DNA from: JAJDXW01 sp965202895
GTDB lineage: Bacteria; Pseudomonadota; Gammaproteobacteria; HK1
Assembly: GCA_965202895.1 (NCBI GenBank)
Contig: OZ241901.1
Span: 992,001-1,056,000 of the forward strand
Direction: 5' to 3'
Length of the DNA: 64,000 bases
A model generated the notes under the pieces. It saw only the letters and a program-made list of their open reading frames with translations, was not told the origin of the DNA and searched no databases. Every line of letters starts with the position of its first letter. Position 1 is the stretch's first letter. The position numbers were made by a program, and so were the translations under genes. Below, one piece after another: positions 43,414 through 52,033 of the stretch.

Positions 43414-44214
43414 TCAACCGTGTTTCCCGCCGACGAGCGCCTCCAGCTCCGCAACCCGCGCTTCCGCCGCTTGCCGCAAGGCGACCTCCCGTTGACGGGC
43501 GGCGGCCTCCCGTTCGGCCCGGACCTCGGCGCTTCGACGGGCGGCGGCTTCCTGGCGGCGGGCGGCGGCTTCCCGTTCGGCCCGTGCGTGGTCCTCCTCG
43601 TGGCTCAGGAGGTCCAGACCCGTCTCCGGGTCACGGAAACGCATCTTCCCGCCCTTCGCCCACAGGTCCAGACCCAGCGTCTTGCTGGACAGGGACAGCG
43701 TCCCGTCCACCGACTCCACCAGCGGCTGGCGCTCATACTCCCCGCCCACCAGACGATACCCCTGCAACGCCCGCTTCAGGTGCTCCCCCATCGGGTCGTA
43801 CAGCCAGTACTCCTTCACCCCCAACCCCGCATAGACGCCCCGCTTCGGACCCACGTCCTCGCGCCACGTGCTCGGCGACACCACCTCCAGCACGAAATCC
43901 GGCCCCTTGCCCTCCTCCCACACCTTGTAGCTCATCCGCATCCGGTCCGGCACACCGAACACCACGAACACGTCCGGCGCCACCGACACCCGCGGGTTCC
44001 CCTCCTCGTAGTAGATGAGCAGGTCCCCGGACACGTACACGTCTCCGCGACCGGCGTAGCGCACCCGCAGCGCGCCGACCCCGTACAGGATGGCGGCGAG
44101 CTGGGCGTCATTCTCGGCCAAGGGCCTGCCGTCCGAACTCGGGTACTCGACCGCGGCGCGGGAGAGGGCGGAAGGAACGGCCGGGGGGAAGGCGGACGGA
44201 GCGGGTCGGCGCAT
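43414..44214 (-). CDS. Uma2 family protein, array gene 6
   Basis: At 266 residues this is the longest copy, with both coil blocks present (AAARRQEAAARRSAEVRA and EREAAARQREVALRQ). It shares SSKTLG near 177 with gene 1 and VVSPST with gene 5, and alone ends GGKHG. It is the first gene encountered from the methyltransferase-remnant side. Core residues are unchanged. Confidence 0.85.
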   Translation of the reverse strand: MRRPAPSAFPPAVPSALSRAAVEYPSSDGRPLAENDAQLAAILYGVGALRVRYAGRGDVYVSGDLLIYYEEGNPRVSVAPDVFVVFGVPDRMRMSYKVWEEGKGPDFVLEVVSPSTWREDVGPKRGVYAGLGVKEYWLYDPMGEHLKRALQGYRLVGGEYERQPLVESVDGTLSLSSKTLGLDLWAKGGKMRFRDPETGLDLLSHEEDHARAEREAAARRQEAAARRSAEVRAEREAAARQREVALRQAAEARVAELEALVGGKHG

Positions 44215-44540
44215 GGGCGGTCCCCTCGTGGCGGTGGGGCGGCGTTCCCCGGATGCGGCCCTCGCGGGGGCGGGGCGGCGTCCTCGGAACGCGGACGACG
44301 GACAACGGTACCACGCTCATGGGGGCGCCCCAAGCCGGATTGCCGGAGCACAGGATGGACGAGAACCGACGCTCGCGGAATGGGCGATCGCCCCGTCGTG
44401 CGTAGGACTTCGGCGCGATGCGCGGGGGGCGATATGGACGCGGACACCGGGCCGGCCGTCACCCTGAACGCACTGGCGGACACGGGGGCGGGGGGCGGTT
44501 CAGCGGTTCACATGCGCGTTCCGCAGCGCATCGGGAGCCA

Positions 44541-44801
44541 GCTACGAAGAAGCACACGATCGGGCTCTTCGAGGGAACGGAGGTATTCGAAGCTCCCGAG
44601 CCCCGAACCCTCGTTCAGCATATTCTCGAGATCGCCACCAACCCCGGCGACCTCGTCCTCGACTCCTTCCTCGGCTCTTTCCTCGGCTCCGGCACCACCG
44701 CCGCGGCCACCCATAAGACGGGGCGGCGGTGGATCGGCATCGAGATGGGCGAGCGCGCGGTCACCCACTGCGCGCCGCGCTTCCGGATTCAGTGCGGATG
44801 A
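44541..44801 (+). pseudogene. C-terminal remnant of a site-specific DNA methyltransferase
   Basis: About 85 codons read ATKKHTIGLFEGTEVFE, then PRTLVQHILEIATNPGD and LVLDSF, then SGTTAAATHKTGRRWIGIEMGER. This is the last third of a beta-class amino-DNA methyltransferase, including the S-adenosylmethionine motif D-x-F-x-G-S-G-T. That motif is broken by an in-frame duplication giving SFLGSFLGSG. The upstream part is replaced by array spacer, so there is no catalytic DPP(Y/F) motif. A matching N-terminal piece, in the opposite orientation, is at 62296-62703. Confidence 0.8.
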
Positions 44802-45096
44802 AGGCATGAACCCGGCTCGAAATCGCCGTCCGAGGTCGCAGGTCACCCAAGCCCGACCTGATTACGCACGAAGCCCGGGTAAATGGTCTCTTTCAGCCCG
44901 TCATTTCCCCGAAGCTCGTGCCCGGCTTCCACCGGCCCTGGCTCACAAGCCGAGCTTCGTGCGCGATCGGGAAGCCTGATGGCAACCCGTTGATCGCCTA
45001 TGGAGTCGAATTCTTGTCTCATCATCCGGGTACCATGAAATCCAATGATGGGACGGGCCCGCATGGTGCGGGTCGAGACGCGGGGGCGGGGGCGGC
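44802..45096. other. 295-bp intergenic region before cobQ
   Basis: Somewhat lower GC than the surroundings. It contains inverted GCACGAAGC / GCTTCGTGC blocks about 80 bp apart. No cobalamin riboswitch consensus was found upstream of cobQ. No gene was recognised. Confidence 0.45.
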
Positions 45097-46587
45097 ATGA
45101 GGGGCGGGACGCTGATGATCCAGGGGACCGGCTCGGACGCCGGCAAGTCCACGGTCGTGGCGGGGCTCTGCCGGATCGCGCGCCGGCGCGGGCTCTCCGT
45201 CGCCCCGTTCAAGCCGCAGAACATGTCGAACAACGCGGCGGCTTGCCCCGACGGGGGAGAGATCGGGCGGGCGCAGGCGCTCCAGGCGCGGGCGGCCGGG
45301 GTAGCCCCGACCGTGGACATGAACCCGGTGCTGCTCAAGCCCCAGTCCGACCGCACCTCGCAGTTGGTGGTGCACGGGCGGGCGGTCTCGACCCTGGAAG
45401 CAGCGGACTACCTGGTCCGGCGCGACCGGCTCCTCGCCCCGGTGATGGAGAGCTTCGGCCGCCTGGCCGGCGTCTTCGATCTCGTGGTCGTCGAGGGGGC
45501 CGGGAGCACGGCGGAGACGAACCTGCGGGACCGCGACGTCGCGAACATGGGGTTCGCGCGCCGGGCGGAGGTCCCGGTGTGCCTCCTCGCCGACATCGAT
45601 CGCGGCGGGGTCATCGCCGCCGTGGCGGGGACCCGGGCGGTGCTCGATCCTGCCGACGCGGCGATGATCACGAGCTTCGCGATCAACAAGCTCCGGGGCG
45701 ATCCGGCGCTCTTCGCGGACGGGGTGCGCGAGCTCGAGCGCCGTACCGGCTGGCCGTGCCGGGGGGTCGTCCCCTGGCTCGACGCGGCCGGGCGGCTTCC
45801 GCCCGAGGATGCGGTAGTCCTCGACCGCCCCGGAGAGCGGCGCGCCGCCGGAGCGGGGGCGGGAGCGGAAGAACGGGTCCGGATCGTCGCCCCGCGGCTC
45901 TCGCGGATCGCCAACTTCGACGACGTGGACCCGCTCCGGCTGGAGCCGGCGGTGGACTTCGCCTTCGTTCCGCCGGGTGCGCCCCTGCCGCGCGACGCCG
46001 ACGTCGTCGTCCTGCCGGGCACGAAGTCGACCCTCGGCGATCTCGCGTTCCTGCGGTCGCAGGGATGGGATCACGACGTCATCGCCCACGCGCGGAGCGG
46101 GGGGCGGGTGATCGGCCTTTGCGGCGGCTACCAGATGCTCGGCCAGCGGGTGTGCGATCCGGACGGGGTCGACGGCCCGGCCGGCGAGGCCCCGGGGCTC
46201 GCCCTCCTCGACGTGGAGACGGTGATGGAGGGCGAGAAGTCGGTGCGCGCGGTGGCCGGGACCTGCGCGCGGAGCGGGGCGGCGCTCTCCGGGTACGAGA
46301 TCCACATGGGCTCGACCACCGGCCCGGATACCGCCCGGCCCTTCGCGTACCTCGCGGACGGCGCGTACCTCGCGGACGGCGCGGTGAGCGCCGACGGCCG
46401 GGTCGAGGGCTCGTACGTGCACGGCTGCTTCGCCGGGGACGAGTTCCGCGCCCGCTGGCTGGAGGGGGTCCGGGCCGGAACGTCGTCGGCACTCGCCTAC
46501 GAGCCCGCCGTCGAGCAGGCCCTCGACGAGCTCGCGGACGGGCTCGAAGCGGCCCTCGACGTGGAAGCGCTCTTCGCCGGGAGGTAG
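45097..46587 (+). CDS. cobQ: Cobyric acid synthase
   Basis: A 496-residue glutamine-dependent amidase that amidates four side chains of adenosylcobyrinic acid diamide in cobalamin synthesis. The N-terminal P-loop domain has MIQGTGSDAGKSTVVAGLCR near 7 and FKPQNMSNNAA near 39. The C-terminal glutaminase domain has VIGLCGGYQMLG near 344 with the nucleophilic Cys, the YEIHMGST segment near 406 and VEGSYVHGCF near 442. No other cobalamin gene is in the window, so it appears detached from its pathway or used in salvage. A small in-frame duplication (YLADGAYLADGA) lies near 422. The ATG shortly after GGGGCGGC is used as start. Confidence 0.95.
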   Translation: MRGGTLMIQGTGSDAGKSTVVAGLCRIARRRGLSVAPFKPQNMSNNAAACPDGGEIGRAQALQARAAGVAPTVDMNPVLLKPQSDRTSQLVVHGRAVSTLEAADYLVRRDRLLAPVMESFGRLAGVFDLVVVEGAGSTAETNLRDRDVANMGFARRAEVPVCLLADIDRGGVIAAVAGTRAVLDPADAAMITSFAINKLRGDPALFADGVRELERRTGWPCRGVVPWLDAAGRLPPEDAVVLDRPGERRAAGAGAGAEERVRIVAPRLSRIANFDDVDPLRLEPAVDFAFVPPGAPLPRDADVVVLPGTKSTLGDLAFLRSQGWDHDVIAHARSGGRVIGLCGGYQMLGQRVCDPDGVDGPAGEAPGLALLDVETVMEGEKSVRAVAGTCARSGAALSGYEIHMGSTTGPDTARPFAYLADGAYLADGAVSADGRVEGSYVHGCFAGDEFRARWLEGVRAGTSSALAYEPAVEQALDELADGLEAALDVEALFAGR

Positions 46588-46854
46588 GGGGAGGGGTAGA
46601 GGCAGGTCCGGCGCGGCGGAGGGCCGTACTCCGTTCCAGGACGCCTCGACCGCGCGCAGCGCCAAAGGGGTCGGCTGCCTGCCGCGCTTGCCGCCCCCGG
46701 CTCGCCCTTCAGCGTCTCTTGGGGCTCGCCATCGTGGGATCTCGACGCTCTCGTGGCGAAGCCCGGTGAGATGTCCGGGTCGGCCCGGACGGGCGGCCCC
46801 GGCGCGTTGGCCGGTCGGGGCGGCGGCGGCCGGGGGTGGCCCGGGGGCGGCGGT

Positions 46855-47688
46855 TCACCCGGGCTCGGCGAGCGCCTGCCTGAGCCGGGAGCGGTCGACG
46901 GCGCCGCCAAGGAAGATCTCCGCGCAGTTCGCCCCCTGCTCGAAGAAGAGCTCGTAGCCGTTCAGGGTCTCGAGGCCGGCCGCCGACGCTTCGGCGAGGA
47001 ACCGCGTGTCGGCGGGGGTATAAACCGCGTCGAAGGCCCATACCGCCTCTGGCAGGAGATACGACGGAACCGGCGTTCCCTCGTGTCCGACCATGCCCAC
47101 CGGAGAGCAGTTGACGATCCCCCGCGCGCCCCGCACGGCGTCCTTCAGGCTCCCGGCGGCGGTCGCCTTCGTCTTCGGCCGCACCTCCCGGAGCGCCGCC
47201 GCGAGGCGCTCGGCTCGCCTCCGGTCGAGGTCCAGGAGCCGGATCGCCTCCGCCCCGAGCGCGGCGAGCCCGAACGCGACCGCCTTGCCCACGCCGCCCG
47301 CGCCCACCTGGCAGACCGTGCCGGGCCGGGCGGCGCCGAACGCCGCGCGCCAGGCCGCGACGAAGCCCGTGTGGTCGGTATTGAACCCCCGCGGGCCGTC
47401 CGGCCCGAACACCACCGTGTTGACCGCCCCCATCGCGCGAACGAGGGGGCTCTCGATCCCGACCCGCGCCGCCGCCCGCTCCTTCCAGGGGTAGGTGACG
47501 TTGATCCCCCGGTAGCCCCCGGCCCCACAGCGGTCGAACAGCTCGTCGAACCCGACGCCCTGTTCGGCCGGGACGAGCAGGTCGTAGATGACCTCGACGC
47601 CGCGCATCCGGCCCGCGGCCGCGTGCAGGCGCGGCGCCATCGAGGCGGCGACGTGGTCGCCGATGAGTCCGAGGCGGACCTTCTCCAT
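46855..47688 (-). CDS. aroE: Shikimate/quinate dehydrogenase (AroE family)
   Basis: A 277-residue NAD(P)-dependent dehydrogenase. LGLIGDHVAASMAPRLH holds the shikimate-binding S-x-AP loop. GINVTYPWKE near 62 holds the catalytic Lys. NTDHTGF near 103 has the paired Asp, and GAGGVGKAVAFGLAALGA near 127 is the nucleotide-binding loop. The HTGF variant in place of DGxG suggests the group with quinate as well as shikimate activity. The start at 47688 follows GGGAGGAGG closely; the longer open frame includes a repeat and is not used. It is a single gene. Confidence 0.9.
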   Translation of the reverse strand: MEKVRLGLIGDHVAASMAPRLHAAAGRMRGVEVIYDLLVPAEQGVGFDELFDRCGAGGYRGINVTYPWKERAAARVGIESPLVRAMGAVNTVVFGPDGPRGFNTDHTGFVAAWRAAFGAARPGTVCQVGAGGVGKAVAFGLAALGAEAIRLLDLDRRRAERLAAALREVRPKTKATAAGSLKDAVRGARGIVNCSPVGMVGHEGTPVPSYLLPEAVWAFDAVYTPADTRFLAEASAAGLETLNGYELFFEQGANCAEIFLGGAVDRSRLRQALAEPG

Positions 47689-48210
47689 GCCTCCTCCCTC
47701 CCGTCGAGCCCGGAGGCGGCACAAGATAGCGCGTCCGGTCCTGGGAACGCTCGTGTCCGGCCCGCATCGAACGGCGGCGGTCTTACCGTCCCATTTGCGG
47801 GCGGGACACGAGCGTTCCCAGGATGTCCACATCAGGCGCCGCTCCGATTCGACCGTACCGGGTCCGCAGCGTGAAGAGGCCCTGTCCCGCAGGGCAATCG
47901 CATTGGGGATTCCCGATGCGTCGTGATGGCCAAGCTGCCGTTGGCAGGGGTCGATCTCCGGCTGTGGAGCGCCGAAATCGGCCTGACGACCCGGTTTGAA
48001 GGTTGCTTGCGGCGTCCGGCGGACGGCTTTGGGCGGCGCACACGGCATATTCCGTCCAAATGCGATTGCCTTGCCCTGTCCCGTCCCGGAGCTTTCCATG
48101 TCCGGCGGGACTCGCTAACCTTCGGGGCTGCCGTTCGGCGGCGGCGGCAGCGGGGGGCCGCTGCCGCCGCCGGCCAGCCGGTCGGAGCGCAAGGCGGGGG
48201 AGCAGGCGCC
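47689..48210. other. 522-bp divergent intergenic region with palindromic repeat
   Basis: It lies between aroE (minus) and the formate dehydrogenase gene (plus). It includes the palindromic repeat at 47739-47823, then a stretch (47830-47870) resembling the reverse complement of 58540-58585, both containing a CGATTCGACCG block. No gene was recognised. Confidence 0.6.
47739..47823. repeat. Dispersed palindromic repeat, copy 4
   Basis: An 85-bp palindrome with perfect 20-bp ends (TCCTGGGAACGCTCGTGTCC and its complement). The centre is of the CCCGCATCGAACGGCGGCGG type. The arms differ from copies 1-3 at several positions but always in compensating pairs, which argues that the folded form is maintained. 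Confidence 0.8.
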
Positions 48211-51006
48211 ATGAGCGAGGCAGTCGCCTTCAGTCTGGACGGGCGCGAGGTCGCCGCCGCCGCCGGGGAGACCATCTGGCAGGTCGCCGCGCGCGAGGGG
48301 GTGGCGATCCCGCACCTTTGCCACTCCGCCGAGCCTGGCTACCGGCCGGACGGCAACTGCCGCGCCTGCATGGTCGAGGTGGAGGGGGAGCGGACCCTCG
48401 CCGCATCCTGCATCCGCCGCCCGGCGCCGGGCATGAAGGTGCGGACCGACACCGAGCGCGCGCGTCATTCGCGCCGCACCGTGTTCGAGCTTCTCCTCGC
48501 CGACCAGCCCCCGCGCGAGCGCGCCCGCGAGCACGACTCGCGGTTCTGGAGATGGACGGAGCGGATCGGCCTCGACGGGAGCCGCTTCCCGGTGCGCGAA
48601 TCTCCGCCCGCCCCCGACGCCTCCCATCCCGCGATGCGGGTCGCGCTCGACGCCTGCATCCAGTGCAATCTCTGCGTGCGGGCGTGCCGCGAGGTCCAGG
48701 TGAACGACGTCATCGGCATGGCGTACCGGGGGCACGGGTCGAGCATCGTCTTCGACTTCGACGATCCGATGGGCGAGAGCACCTGCGTCGCGTGCGGCGA
48801 GTGCGTGCAGGCGTGTCCGACCGGGGCGCTCATGGAGGCGTCGCTCGTGGACGAGGCGGGGGTGGACCGGCGGCTCCCGCTCCGGGAAGTGGAGAGCGTC
48901 TGCCCCTACTGCGGGGTCGGATGCCAGATCACCTACCGGATCGAGGAGGACGATCGGATCGCGGCCGTCGCCGGCCGCCACGGGCCGTCGAACGAGCAGC
49001 GCCTGTGCGTCAAGGGACGCTTCGGGTTCGACTACGTGGCGCACCCGCACCGGCTGACCCGCCCGCTCGTCCGGCGGGACGACGCGCCGAAGTCCGCGGA
49101 CGAAGCCGTCGACCCCGCGAACCCCTGGACCCACTTCCGCGAGGCGGGCTGGGAGGAAGCGCTCGACCGGGCGGCGGCCGGGCTCCGGCGCATCCGGGAC
49201 CGGGACGGCGGGGGCGCCCTCGCCGGGTTCGGCTCCGCCAAGGGGTCGAACGAGGAGGCGTACCTCGTCCAGAAGATGATCCGCACCGGGTTCGGCACCA
49301 ACAACGTGGACCACTGCACGCGCCTGTGCCATGCGTCTTCGGTGGTCGCGCTCCTCGAAGGGATCGGATCGGGCGCGGTCACCGCTCCCTTCACGTCGTG
49401 CGCGGACTCGGAGGTCATCATCGTCATCGGCGCCAACCCCACCGAGAACCACCCGGTCGCCGCGACCTTCTTCAAGCAGGCGTCGAAGTCGAAGACCCTC
49501 ATCGTCATGGACCCGCGGCGGAACGGCCTTGCCCGGCACGCGCGCCACGTGCTCCAGTTCCGCCCCGGCGCCGACGTCGCGCTGCTGAACGCCCTCCTCC
49601 ACGTCATCGTCGCCGAGAAGCTGTACGACGAGCAGTACGTCGCCGCCCGGACCGAGGGGTTCGAGAACCTCCGGCGCCACGTCGAGCCGTTCACCCCGGA
49701 GGCGATGGCCCCAGTGTGCGGCATCGACCCCGGCGCCATCCGCACCGTGGCGCGCACCTACGCGAAGGCCGAGGCGGGGATCATCTTCTGGGGGATGGGG
49801 ATCTCGCAGAGCACGCACGGGACCGACAACGCGCGCTGCCTCATCGCGCTCGCCGCCATCACCGGGCACGTGGGGCGCCCCGGGACCGGGCTCCACCCGC
49901 TCCGCGGCCAGAACAACGTGCAGGGCGCCTCCGACGTCGGCCTCATCCCGATGGTCTATCCCGACTACCAGGCGGTCGACGCGGCGGACGTGCGCGCCCG
50001 CTTCGAGGCCGCGTGGGGCTCCGGCCTCGACCCGGAGCGCGGCCTCACGGTGGTCGAGATCATGCATGCGATCCTCGATGGCGAGATCAAGGGCATGTAC
50101 ATCATGGGGGAGAACCCCGCGATGTCGGACCCGGACATGCAGCACGCCCGCGAGGCCCTCGCGAAGCTCGAGCACCTCGTGGTGCAGGACCTCTTCCTCA
50201 CCGAGACGGCGTTCCACGCGGACGTGGTCCTGCCGGCGTCGGCCTGGCCGGAGAAGGACGGGACGGTCACCAACACGAACCGGCAGGTCCAGCTCGGGCG
50301 CCGCGCGCTGCCGCTCCCCGGGCGGGCGCGCCAAGACTGGTGGATCGTGCAGGAGCTCGCGCGGCGCCTCGGGCTCGACTGGCGTTACGAGCACCCGCGC
50401 GACGTGTTCCGGGAGATGACGGAGGTGATGCCGTCGCTCGACAACATCACCTGGGAGCGGCTGGAGCGCGAGAGCGCGGTGACGTATCCCTGCCTCGGGC
50501 CGGACCGGCCGGGCGAGGACGTCGTCTTCGGGGACGGGTTCCCGACCGCGACCGGCCGGGCGACCCTCGTACCGGCGGACCTCGTGCCCTCGGTCGAGGA
50601 GCCCGACGACGAGTATCCGATGGTGCTCACCACGGGGCGGCAGCTCGAGCACTGGCACACCGGAGCGATGACGCGCCGGGCCGGGGTCCTCGACGCGCTG
50701 GAGCCCGAGGCGGTGGCGAGCCTCTCGCCGGCGGACCTCGGCCGGATGGGGGTGGCGGCAGGGGGCCCGGTGCGGATCTCGACCCGGCGCGGGGCCATCG
50801 AGGTCGCCACCCGACGCGACCCCGCCGTCCCGGAGGGAATGGTGTTCGTGCCCTTCTGCTTCGCCGAGGCGGCGGCCAACATCCTCACCAGCCCCGAGCT
50901 CGATCCCCTGGGCAAGATCCCCGGCTTCAAGCTCTGTGCGGCGCGGGTCGAGCCGGCGGCGCCGGAGTCCGAGCCGGAGCCGAAGCGCGAGCGCCAGCGC
51001 GCCTGA
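48211..51006 (+). CDS. fdhA: Formate dehydrogenase alpha subunit (Mo/W, Cys form)
   Basis: A 931-residue molybdopterin oxidoreductase of the NAD-linked FdsA/FdhF type. It has an N-terminal 2Fe-2S domain (CHSAEP near 36, CRAC near 50, a Cys near 66), two 4Fe-4S clusters (CIQCNLCVRAC near 150, CVACGECVQAC near 193) and a catalytic 4Fe-4S site CPYCGVGCQ near 233. The active site HCTRLCHASS near 370 uses Cys, not selenocysteine. ENPAMSDPD and the C-terminal LTTGRQLEHWHTGAMTRR are typical. The start at 48211 gives the usual N-terminus. The beta and gamma subunits (FMN and thioredoxin-like) are not nearby, so partners must be elsewhere. Confidence 0.93.
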   Translation: MSEAVAFSLDGREVAAAAGETIWQVAAREGVAIPHLCHSAEPGYRPDGNCRACMVEVEGERTLAASCIRRPAPGMKVRTDTERARHSRRTVFELLLADQPPRERAREHDSRFWRWTERIGLDGSRFPVRESPPAPDASHPAMRVALDACIQCNLCVRACREVQVNDVIGMAYRGHGSSIVFDFDDPMGESTCVACGECVQACPTGALMEASLVDEAGVDRRLPLREVESVCPYCGVGCQITYRIEEDDRIAAVAGRHGPSNEQRLCVKGRFGFDYVAHPHRLTRPLVRRDDAPKSADEAVDPANPWTHFREAGWEEALDRAAAGLRRIRDRDGGGALAGFGSAKGSNEEAYLVQKMIRTGFGTNNVDHCTRLCHASSVVALLEGIGSGAVTAPFTSCADSEVIIVIGANPTENHPVAATFFKQASKSKTLIVMDPRRNGLARHARHVLQFRPGADVALLNALLHVIVAEKLYDEQYVAARTEGFENLRRHVEPFTPEAMAPVCGIDPGAIRTVARTYAKAEAGIIFWGMGISQSTHGTDNARCLIALAAITGHVGRPGTGLHPLRGQNNVQGASDVGLIPMVYPDYQAVDAADVRARFEAAWGSGLDPERGLTVVEIMHAILDGEIKGMYIMGENPAMSDPDMQHAREALAKLEHLVVQDLFLTETAFHADVVLPASAWPEKDGTVTNTNRQVQLGRRALPLPGRARQDWWIVQELARRLGLDWRYEHPRDVFREMTEVMPSLDNITWERLERESAVTYPCLGPDRPGEDVVFGDGFPTATGRATLVPADLVPSVEEPDDEYPMVLTTGRQLEHWHTGAMTRRAGVLDALEPEAVASLSPADLGRMGVAAGGPVRISTRRGAIEVATRRDPAVPEGMVFVPFCFAEAAANILTSPELDPLGKIPGFKLCAARVEPAAPESEPEPKRERQRA

Positions 51007-51239
51007 TCCCGCCGGCTCCGGCCTCTCGCCCCGTCCGGGAGGATGACCTTCGCCGAACCGATTCCGGATTCGAGACCCACCGTGAAGTACGGTGGGCTTC
51101 CTCCGGCGTCGCGTGACGCGGAGGTTCCGGCAAGCCGGACGGACGGACCCGTGGGAGCGCGCCAACCCGAGGAGGCGGCGCGCCCCGAAGAAGTCGGTCT
51201 ACGGGAGGCCCGGGGGGAGGCCCGGGGGCCCGGTGAGGG

Positions 51240-51674
51240 TCAGGCGCCGGGCGGGTCGCAGGGCTCCGTGCCCATGTCGGCGGGCAGGCTGACCTCGACC
51301 AGCTCGAAGGTGTCGGAGGTCGCGATCTCGTTGTGGGGGGTGCCGCCCGGGATGTACATGCTGTCCCCGGCCTCGATCCGCACGACCTTGCCGCCCGCGA
51401 ACTCGAGGTCGACCCAGCCCTCCAGCATGTAGACGAGCTGCCCCTCGCAATGGTGCACGTGCCAGCCGGTCGGCTCGGAGAGGCCCCGCGACGCCGAGGT
51501 CACCTGAGCGCGGAGCCGCCCGCCGCTCGCCTCGGTGACGCCGAGCTCGCGGTACTTCATCCAGTCGCGGCGCCCCTGGACGTAGACCGCCTCGTTCTTC
51601 TTCGCGAGGACGAAGCCGTCGGAACGTTCCCTCGCCTCGGGCAGCTCGACTACCGCCGCTGCGCTGCTGCTCAT
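51240..51674 (-). CDS. Cupin domain protein
   Basis: A 144-residue single-domain cupin. The metal-site motif is GWHVHHCEGQLVYMLEGWVDLEF (G-x-HxH-x-E near 73-95) followed by AGDSMYIPGGTPHNEIATSD (second His near 117). The ATG at 51674 has GGAG 7 bp upstream; the longer open frame is less likely. It may bind a metal and a small ligand, as dioxygenase-like or regulatory cupins do. No neighbouring gene clarifies its substrate. Confidence 0.85.
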   Translation of the reverse strand: MSSSAAAVVELPEARERSDGFVLAKKNEAVYVQGRRDWMKYRELGVTEASGGRLRAQVTSASRGLSEPTGWHVHHCEGQLVYMLEGWVDLEFAGGKVVRIEAGDSMYIPGGTPHNEIATSDTFELVEVSLPADMGTEPCDPPGA

Positions 51675-51808
51675 GCCGTTCTCCTCTGATGATGTGATGA
51701 TTCGCCGCTCGATCGCGGCCATGGACCCGCTCCGATCCTGGGGCAGGGAGGAGCGGCTCGTCAAGAAAGCCGATTCCCCGAGTGGAACGGCGCCGATCCC
51801 CGTCGGGA

Positions 51809-51925
51809 CCGCTGGATCGTCTGACGGACCCGGAGCGTCTCGCCGAGGTCGGCGACTGGATCATCGAGTGCGGCACGGGTGCGGGTCTGCTCGACCACGC
51901 GGGGCGCCTCGCCCGCCTCGCCTGA
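51809..51925 (+). pseudogene. Short C-terminal remnant of an Rpn/DUF4351-like protein
   Basis: A 38-codon stretch reads PLDRLTDPERLAEVGDWII and ends with a stop. The LxDPERLAEVGDWII-type ending is found at the C-terminus of some Rpn-like or DUF4351 proteins. Nothing upstream in frame continues the homology. The identification is weak and rests on pattern alone. Confidence 0.3.
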
Positions 51926-52033
51926 TCGGACCCCGCCATTCGGCGCCCGGAACTCGCGGGCAAGGTCGATCGAAGGAGCGAAGGGAAAGGCAGGATCTCG
52001 GAGGCGGTCCTCGTGGGGGGCTTCAAGAGGGTA

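Larger units (their letters stand above)
37299..44598. repeat. Six-unit tandem array, each unit a Uma2 gene plus spacer (about 1.2 kb)
   Basis: Six units start at the conserved CATGAATGGCCGTTCAACC block near 37301, 38552, 39769, 40961, 42176 and 43400. Unit lengths are about 1.19-1.25 kb. Each holds one intact Uma2 gene on the minus strand and a spacer of about 470 bp nearly identical in all copies. The spacer contains conserved blocks such as GGCGATATGGACGCGGACAC and ACGATCGGGCTCTTCGAGGG. The latter is in frame with the methyltransferase remnant that follows the last unit. The last unit lacks the final 75 bp or so and runs directly into that remnant. Gene lengths differ only in the C-terminal coiled coil. 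Confidence 0.95.

Noticed and set aside
37299..44598. CRISPR array or phage tail-fibre repeat
   Set aside because: The repeat unit is 1.2 kb and contains an intact gene; there are no short repeats with unique spacers.
38555..44979. Long plus-strand open frames across the Uma2 array
   Set aside because: They are antisense shadows of the repeated genes; their apparent conservation is due to the DNA repeats.
44802..45096. Cobalamin riboswitch upstream of cobQ
   Set aside because: No B12-box-like conserved block was recognised in the leader.
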